A stretch of DNA of 11,358 bases. Source: Acidovorax delafieldii. GTDB lineage: Bacteria > Pseudomonadota > Gammaproteobacteria > Burkholderiales > Burkholderiaceae_C. Position 1 is the stretch's first letter. Every line of letters begins with the position of its first letter. The notes below the pieces were generated by a model. It was not told the DNA's origin. It did no database searches and saw nothing but the letters and a program-made list of their open reading frames with translations. Below are positions 6,165 to 11,358 of the stretch, one piece after another. The position numbers and the translations under genes were made by a program. The stretch covers positions 2,351 to 13,708 of the forward strand of contig DCVY01000217.1 of assembly GCA_002327945.1 (NCBI GenBank), in the 5' to 3' direction.

Positions 6165-7157
6165 GTGTCTGAACTCCACAAGTTTCTTTTCGATGGCATG
6201 CCCGTGCGCGGCATGCTCGTGCGCCTGACCGAGGCCTGGACCGACATCCTGCACCGCCGCGCCAGCAACACCGCCACCGGCCCCTACCCCGCACCCGTGC
6301 GCGAGCTGCTGGGCGAGATGGCTGCGGCCGGCGTGCTGATGCAGTCCAGCATCAAGTTCAACGGTGCTCTGGTGCTGCAGGTGTTTGGCGACGGCCCCGT
6401 CAAGCTGGCCGTGGCCGAGGTTCAGTCCGATCTGAGCCTGCGTGCCACTGCCACGGTCATTGGCCCCGTGGCCGACGATGCGCGCCTGAGCCAGATGCTC
6501 AATGTGGCCGGCGGCGGGCGCTGCGCCATCACGCTCGACCCCAAGGACCGCCACCCGGGCCAGCAGCCCTACCAGGGCGTGGTGCCGCTGCACGGCGACC
6601 ACCATGAAAAGCTGGAGCGCCTGTCGGATGTGCTGCAGCACTACATGCTGCAGTCCGAGCAGCTCGACACGGTGCTGGTACTGGCCGCCAACGACACCGT
6701 GGCGGCCGGGCTGCTGATCCAGCGCATGCCCCTCAAGGGCGAGGGCAACCTCGCTGCGGGCCTGACGCATCGCGAAAACGAAGACCAGATCGGCCGCAAC
6801 GAGGATTACAACCGCATTGCCCACCTGGCATCGAGCCTGACCCGCGAGGAGCTGCTGACCCTGGATGTGGACACCATCCTGCGCCGCCTCTTTTGGGAAG
6901 AGAAGCTGCTGCGCTTCGAGCCGCAGGTGGGCGCCGCCGGCCCGCACTTTGCGTGCAGCTGCAGCCGCGAGCGCGTGGGCAACATGTTGCGCAGCCTGGG
7001 CCGGGACGAGATCGAGAGCATTCTGGCCGAGCGCGATGACATCGAGGTGGGCTGCGAATTCTGTGGGCAGCAATACCGCTTTGATGCGGTGGATGCGGCG
7101 CAGATATTTGTATCTCCCGCCGTCAGTCAGCCCCCTGTGTCCCCTGGAATCCAGTAA
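6165..7157 (+). CDS. hslO: Redox-regulated chaperone Hsp33
   Basis: A cytoplasmic holdase that is activated by oxidation and prevents aggregation of unfolded proteins during oxidative stress. The 330-aa product begins with the conserved SELHKFLFDGMPVRGMLVRLTEAW. The C-terminal redox switch carries the zinc-binding cysteines C264 and C266 (FACSCSRE) and C297 and C300 (GCEFCGQQY), the classic CxC...CxxC pattern. E. coli Hsp33 is 292 aa; the extra length is in the middle and at a Pro/Ser-rich tail. The start is GTG at 6165, chosen because the conserved N-terminus begins there; the upstream TGGAA is a weak ribosome binding site. It lies 38 bp after the gamma-CA-like gene. Its stop is one base from the stop of the opposing 169-aa gene. 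Confidence 0.95.
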   Translation: MSELHKFLFDGMPVRGMLVRLTEAWTDILHRRASNTATGPYPAPVRELLGEMAAAGVLMQSSIKFNGALVLQVFGDGPVKLAVAEVQSDLSLRATATVIGPVADDARLSQMLNVAGGGRCAITLDPKDRHPGQQPYQGVVPLHGDHHEKLERLSDVLQHYMLQSEQLDTVLVLAANDTVAAGLLIQRMPLKGEGNLAAGLTHRENEDQIGRNEDYNRIAHLASSLTREELLTLDVDTILRRLFWEEKLLRFEPQVGAAGPHFACSCSRERVGNMLRSLGRDEIESILAERDDIEVGCEFCGQQYRFDAVDAAQIFVSPAVSQPPVSPGIQ

Positions 7158-7158
7158 A

Positions 7159-7668
7159 TCAGCGCACTGGGATGGCTGCCCCGCCCCTGCCTGCGAGGGC
7201 GCTGAACAGGCGATGCTCGCATTCTGGGTCGCTGCATTTCTCGCAATCCCAGGCGCGCAGGCGCATGGGTTTTTGTTCCAGCAGGTCGGATGCGCTTGTC
7301 GATAGCGCGATTTTTGCTATTGATTCAATAGCTTTCAAGGCATTTTCGGTGCGCCTGGGGCCTTGGCCGTACACCACCTGGTAGCGCACGGTGGCTTTCG
7401 CCAGCAGGGCGCGAAGGCGTGCGTCGAAGGCCTCGCGCCGGGCTTGTTCGGGTGGGAGGCAAGGCAAATCCAGGCCCATCAGCAAGGTGATGGCGGCGCT
7501 GTGCAGGGTGTGGCTGGTCTCGGCTGGCAGCCGTGGTGCGTCTGGTGCGATGGCAAGGGCACGCGCTGTGAGCGCGGAGTCTGCCAGGCGGCGGTGGATG
7601 GCTTCGGCCAGTTCGGTTGCGCCGGTGCCGGGGGCTCCCAGCAGGGCAATGGTCTGCTGCGCAGGCAC
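7159..7668 (-). CDS. Unassigned 169-aa protein, P-loop-like N-terminus and C-terminal Cys cluster
   Basis: The N-terminus IALLGAPGTGATELAEAI resembles a Walker A P-loop (residues 11-18), but Ala17 stands where the lysine of GxxxxGK(S/T) belongs. The middle (TLLMGLDLPC, then ARREAFDARLRALL, YQVVYGQG and RRTENALKAI) resembles the later half of NadR-type (AAA_28-like) nucleoside kinase folds; this is from memory of the family and tentative. Near the end C142, C145, C150 and H152 (WDCEKCSDPECEH) form a possible zinc site. Residues about 111-128 are encoded by an AT-rich palindromic stretch unlike the rest. The gene starts with GTG 7668, 26 bp after ftsB, and is probably the last gene of the pyrG-kdsA-eno-ftsB unit. 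The protein is likely real given the coherent domain pattern; catalytic activity is doubtful. Confidence 0.75.
   Translation of the reverse strand: MPAQQTIALLGAPGTGATELAEAIHRRLADSALTARALAIAPDAPRLPAETSHTLHSAAITLLMGLDLPCLPPEQARREAFDARLRALLAKATVRYQVVYGQGPRRTENALKAIESIAKIALSTSASDLLEQKPMRLRAWDCEKCSDPECEHRLFSALAGRGGAAIPVR
7316..7332. repeat. 17-nt palindrome within the 169-aa gene
   Basis: GCTATTGATTCAATAGC is an 8-bp inverted repeat around one base, next to GATAGCGCGATTTTTGC-like sequence. It shares the TTGATTCA core with the repeats at 698-712 and 9441-9463 and is AT-rich compared with the gene around it. It encodes part of AIESIA. Confidence 0.5.
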
Positions 7669-7694
7669 GGTGGGTGAGATAAGAGCCCGGCAGA

Positions 7695-7973
7695 TCAGCG
7701 GGGCATGTATTGCACGTAAACCTCGTTGGGCTTGACCATGCCGAGTTCGTTGCGTGCCTTTTCTTCCACCATGTCCAGCCCCTCCTTGAGGTCATGCACC
7801 TCGGAGTTCAGCCGTTCATTCACCTGGCGGGCCTGGTCGTTGGCCGCCGTCTGCGCGGCCAGCTGGCGCTGCATTTCCTGCACGCGGGGAATGCTGCCGC
7901 GGCCCAGCCAGAGCTGGGCGTGCAGGGCTGCCAGCAAAGCCAGCAGGACGACAGGTACAAGACGGGACGCCAT
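7695..7973 (-). CDS. ftsB: Cell division protein FtsB
   Basis: A small bitopic inner-membrane protein of the divisome that forms the FtsQ-FtsB-FtsL complex and helps activate septal peptidoglycan synthesis. The 92-aa product has one N-terminal membrane segment (about residues 4-22, LVPVVLLALLAALHAQLWLG), a periplasmic coiled coil (about 30-65) and the conserved end LDMVEEKARNELGMVKPNEVYVQ. Length and plan fit the family. It follows eno by 131 bp on the same strand, the arrangement common in betaproteobacteria. ATG 7973 has no Shine-Dalgarno sequence; a TACCAT hexamer lies 7 nt upstream, so it may have its own promoter giving a leaderless message. Confidence 0.94.
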   Translation of the reverse strand: MASRLVPVVLLALLAALHAQLWLGRGSIPRVQEMQRQLAAQTAANDQARQVNERLNSEVHDLKEGLDMVEEKARNELGMVKPNEVYVQYMPR

Positions 7974-7980
7974 GGCTTAA

Positions 7981-7986
7981 ATGGTA
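7981..7986 (-). promoter_or_regulatory. Possible -10 element for ftsB
   Basis: On the minus strand TACCAT ends 7 nt before the ftsB ATG. A TTGCGT hexamer lies 18 bp further upstream and could serve as -35. Weak match; ftsB could also be read from eno. Confidence 0.28.
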
Positions 7987-8042
7987 CGGCCACGCCGGCT
8001 CAAGACGCAAGCCCGTTTTGCGGTCTACCCAGCCGCTGTTGC

Positions 8043-8065
8043 GCCACCCCGCGGTGCCGGGGGGC
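8043..8065. other. GC-rich hairpin between eno and ftsB (REP-like)
   Basis: CCCCG (8047-8051) pairs with CGGGG (8058-8062) around a 6-nt loop, and GCC/GGC extend the stem across a bulged A. No T-run follows, so it is not a standard terminator. The neighbouring GGGGGGCAGCGAGGAGAGCG has the look of dispersed GC-rich repeats I associate with Comamonadaceae intergenic DNA. It may limit 3' decay or read-through from eno. Confidence 0.4.
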
Positions 8066-8104
8066 AGCGAGGAGAGCGTAGCAAAGCCAGGTGGATGCCA
8101 TGGC

Positions 8105-9427
<1,323 letters not shown>

Positions 9428-9440
9428 CTATTTTGGCTTG

Positions 9441-9463
9441 TGGCGCTTATGAATCAAGCGCCA
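9441..9463. repeat. Palindromic intergenic repeat between kdsA and eno
   Basis: TGGCGCTT (9441-9448) and AAGCGCCA (9456-9463) form a perfect 8-bp stem with loop ATGAATC. The surrounding AT-rich stretch (about 9411-9478) looks like one repeat unit. The 15-mer GCTTATGAATCAAGC (9445-9459) is identical to 698-712 inside the mini-element. It lies 50-70 nt before eno, so its hairpin would sit in the leader of a kdsA-eno message. I recall such units being common between genes in Acidovorax-like genomes; copy number cannot be tested here. Confidence 0.6.
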
Positions 9464-9491
9464 TTTGCTATAAAAATTGCACCGCTGTGGG

Positions 9492-10349
9492 TCAGGCGCC
9501 GAAGCTGTTTTCCAGAAAACCGTTTTTCTTGGTGATGCTGTCGAGCGCCACCAGTGTCTCCAGCAGGGCTTTCATGTGCTTGAGCGGAACGGCATTGGGC
9601 CCGTCCGACAGCGCATGGGCCGGGTCGGGATGGGTTTCCATGAACAGGCCCGCCACGCCCACGGCCACGGCGGCACGGGCCAGCACGGGCACCATCTCGC
9701 GCTGGCCGCCGCTGCTGGTGCCCTGGCCGCCAGGCAGCTGCACGCTGTGCGTGGCGTCAAACACCACTGGGGCGCCGGTCTCGCGCATGATGGCCAGGCT
9801 GCGCATGTCGCTCACCAGGTTGTTGTAGCCAAAGCTCGCGCCGCGCTCGCAGGCCATGAAATTGTCTTCATTCAACCCGGCTTCGCGCGCGGCGGCGCGG
9901 GCCTTGTCGATGACGTTTTTCATGTCGTGCGGGGCAAGAAACTGGCCCTTCTTGATGTTGACCGGCTTGCCCGACTGGGCCACGGCGTGGATGAAATCGG
10001 TCTGGCGGCACAAAAAGGCCGGTGTCTGCAGCACGTCCACCACCTTGGCGGCCTCGGCAATGTCGTCCTCGGTGTGCACGTCGGTGAGCACCGGCACGCC
10101 CAGCTCGCGCTTGATCTTGGCCAGGATCTCCAGACCTTTTTCGCGGCCCGGGCCGCGAAAGCTGGTGCCCGAAGACCGGTTGGCCTTGTCGAAGCTGCTC
10201 TTGAAGATGAAGGGGATGCCCAGGCTGCTGGAGATTTCCTTCAGCTGGCCCGCCACGTCCATCTGCAGCTGTTCGGACTCGATCACGCAGGGGCCAGCAA
10301 TCAGGAAAAAGCGGTGTTCCAGACCAATGTCAAAGCCGCAGAGTTTCAT
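9492..10349 (-). CDS. kdsA: 3-deoxy-D-manno-octulosonate 8-phosphate synthase (KDO-8-P synthase)
   Basis: Condenses phosphoenolpyruvate with arabinose 5-phosphate to KDO-8-phosphate for the lipopolysaccharide inner core; cytoplasmic TIM barrel. The 285-aa product shows [12 protein letters not shown] (about 49-60), SFRGPG (63-68), [11 protein letters not shown] (133-143) and [13 protein letters not shown] (198-210). C21 in AGPCVIES, H201, E238 in METHPDP and D249 in LSDGPNA are the ligands of the metal-dependent class; metal-independent enzymes such as that of E. coli have Asn in place of the Cys. ATG 10349 follows TAGGAAACCACC, a good ribosome binding site (AGGA at 10357-10360). It begins 31 bp after pyrG on the same strand. 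A 22-bp perfect palindrome lies in the coding sequence (10139-10160). Confidence 0.97.
   Translation of the reverse strand: MKLCGFDIGLEHRFFLIAGPCVIESEQLQMDVAGQLKEISSSLGIPFIFKSSFDKANRSSGTSFRGPGREKGLEILAKIKRELGVPVLTDVHTEDDIAEAAKVVDVLQTPAFLCRQTDFIHAVAQSGKPVNIKKGQFLAPHDMKNVIDKARAAAREAGLNEDNFMACERGASFGYNNLVSDMRSLAIMRETGAPVVFDATHSVQLPGGQGTSSGGQREMVPVLARAAVAVGVAGLFMETHPDPAHALSDGPNAVPLKHMKALLETLVALDSITKKNGFLENSFGA
10139..10160. repeat. 22-bp perfect palindrome within kdsA
   Basis: TTTCGCGGCCC (10139-10149) is followed directly by its exact reverse complement (10150-10160), centred on CCCGGG. It encodes the conserved FRGPGREK region of KdsA. Confidence 0.8.
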
Positions 10350-10380
10350 GGTGGTTTCCTAGGGTGAGGAAGTCAGGCGG

Positions 10381-11358
10381 TCAGGCCTTGGCAGGCGGGG
10401 CCGCCTTGTGGTGTTCGACGGCTGCCTTGATGAAGGCGTTGAACAGCGGGTGACCGTTCCAGGGGGTCGATTTGAACTCAGGGTGGAACTGCACGCCAAT
10501 GAACCAGGGATGCACGTCCTGGGGCAGCTCGACGATCTCGGTCAGATGCTCGCGCTGCGTCAGCGCCGAGATCACCAGGCCTGCCTTGCGCAACTGATCG
10601 AGGTAGTTCACGTTGGCTTCATAGCGGTGGCGGTGGCGCTCGGTCACCACGTCGCCATAGATGCTGTGGGCCAGCGTGTTGGCCGCCACGTCGGAGCTCT
10701 GCGCGCCCAGGCGCATGGTGCCGCCGAGGTCGGAGGTTTCGTCACGCTTTTTGATGGTGCCGTCGGCATCCTTCCACTCGGTGATCAGGGCGATCACGGG
10801 GTGGGGGGTGGCGGGGTCGAACTCGGTGCTGTTGGCGTTGGCCAGGCCCGCCACATGGCGCGCGTACTCGATGGTGGCCACCTGCATCCCCAGGCAGATG
10901 CCCAGGTAGGGCACCTTGTGCTCGCGCGCAAACCGGGCCGTGGCGATCTTGCCTTCCACCCCGCGCGCACCGAAGCCGCCGGGCACCAGGATGGCGTCGT
11001 ACTTGGACAGCTTGGCAGCAGCATCGGCGCTGTCGATGGCTTCAGAGTCGACATGGTCGATCTTCACGCGCACATGGTTGCGCATGCCGGCGTGGCGCAG
11101 GGCTTCGTTGACCGACTTGTAGCTGTCGGACAGGTCCACATACTTGCCGACCATGGCAATGGTGATTTCGCCTTGCGGGTGCTCGGTCTCATACACCAGA
11201 TCGTCCCAACGCTTGAGGCTGGTGGGTGGGGTGTTCAGGCGCAGCTTGTCGCAGATCAGGCCGTCCAGGCCCTGTTCGTGCAGCATGCGCGGCACCTTGT
11301 AGATGGTGTCCACATCCCACATGCTGATCACGCCCCATTCGGGCACGTTGGTGAACAG
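10381..11358 (-). CDS. pyrG: CTP synthase, C-terminal part (cut by the window end)
   Basis: Makes CTP from UTP with glutamine and ATP. The visible 325 codons before the stop hold the end of the synthetase domain ([20 protein letters not shown] at the window edge) and the whole class I glutamine amidotransferase domain: [20 protein letters not shown] with the nucleophile Cys codon at 10894-10896, [20 protein letters not shown] and QFHPEF carrying the catalytic His and Glu. Full-length enzymes are about 545-550 aa, so about 220 residues lie beyond 11358. The GTG at 11346 is an internal Val, not a start. It is the first visible gene of the pyrG-kdsA-eno-ftsB cluster, with kdsA 31 bp downstream. 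Confidence 0.98.
   Translation of the reverse strand: MFTNVPEWGVISMWDVDTIYKVPRMLHEQGLDGLICDKLRLNTPPTSLKRWDDLVYETEHPQGEITIAMVGKYVDLSDSYKSVNEALRHAGMRNHVRVKIDHVDSEAIDSADAAAKLSKYDAILVPGGFGARGVEGKIATARFAREHKVPYLGICLGMQVATIEYARHVAGLANANSTEFDPATPHPVIALITEWKDADGTIKKRDETSDLGGTMRLGAQSSDVAANTLAHSIYGDVVTERHRHRYEANVNYLDQLRKAGLVISALTQREHLTEIVELPQDVHPWFIGVQFHPEFKSTPWNGHPLFNAFIKAAVEHHKAAPPAKA

Noticed and set aside
8000..8101. 33-codon minus-strand open frame between eno and ftsB
   Set aside because: No ribosome binding site, overlaps the hairpin and repeat-like sequence, and has no recognisable protein features.

Overview
The window looks like chromosomal DNA from a high-GC betaproteobacterium of the Comamonadaceae (Acidovorax-like). 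The reasons are the conserved pyrG-kdsA-eno-ftsB order, a Bug-type (tripartite tricarboxylate transporter) binding-protein relic, the style of the proteins, and copies of a small palindromic repeat with the loop ATGAATC. This is a judgement from pattern recognition, not a database match.

Layout. Positions 1-930 hold a decayed Bug-family periplasmic binding protein gene. It lacks a start codon, has a small and a large internal deletion, and is split by a 159-bp non-autonomous inverted-repeat element (594-752) with a perfect 5-bp target duplication; removing the element restores an uninterrupted family motif. Directly downstream is xerD (993-1892, +). Convergent to it lies a minus-strand block: two tandem paralogous EAL-HDOD signalling proteins (1999-3282 and 3351-4616), preceded by a DUF455 ferritin-like protein (4704-5507). 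Divergent from that, on the plus strand, are a gamma-carbonic-anhydrase-like protein (5602-6126) and the redox chaperone Hsp33 (6165-7157). The rest is a minus-strand housekeeping cluster in transcription order pyrG (cut by the window end) - kdsA - eno - ftsB - an unassigned 169-aa protein with a P-loop-like N-terminus. It covers CTP synthesis, KDO synthesis for lipopolysaccharide, glycolysis and cell division.

Most of the window is ordinary core genome, and I see no convincing new multi-gene system, CRISPR array, RNA gene or prophage. The parts worth a second look are the inserted mini-element, the 169-aa protein with a lysine-less P-loop and a Cys cluster, the palindromic repeat family (one copy apparently inside that gene), a 22-bp perfect palindrome inside kdsA, and three genes without a Shine-Dalgarno sequence that have a -10-like hexamer 6-7 nt before the start codon, suggesting leaderless mRNAs.

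Apart from the pseudogene no stretch longer than 300 bases lacks a gene; the longest true gap is about 130 bp (eno-ftsB).
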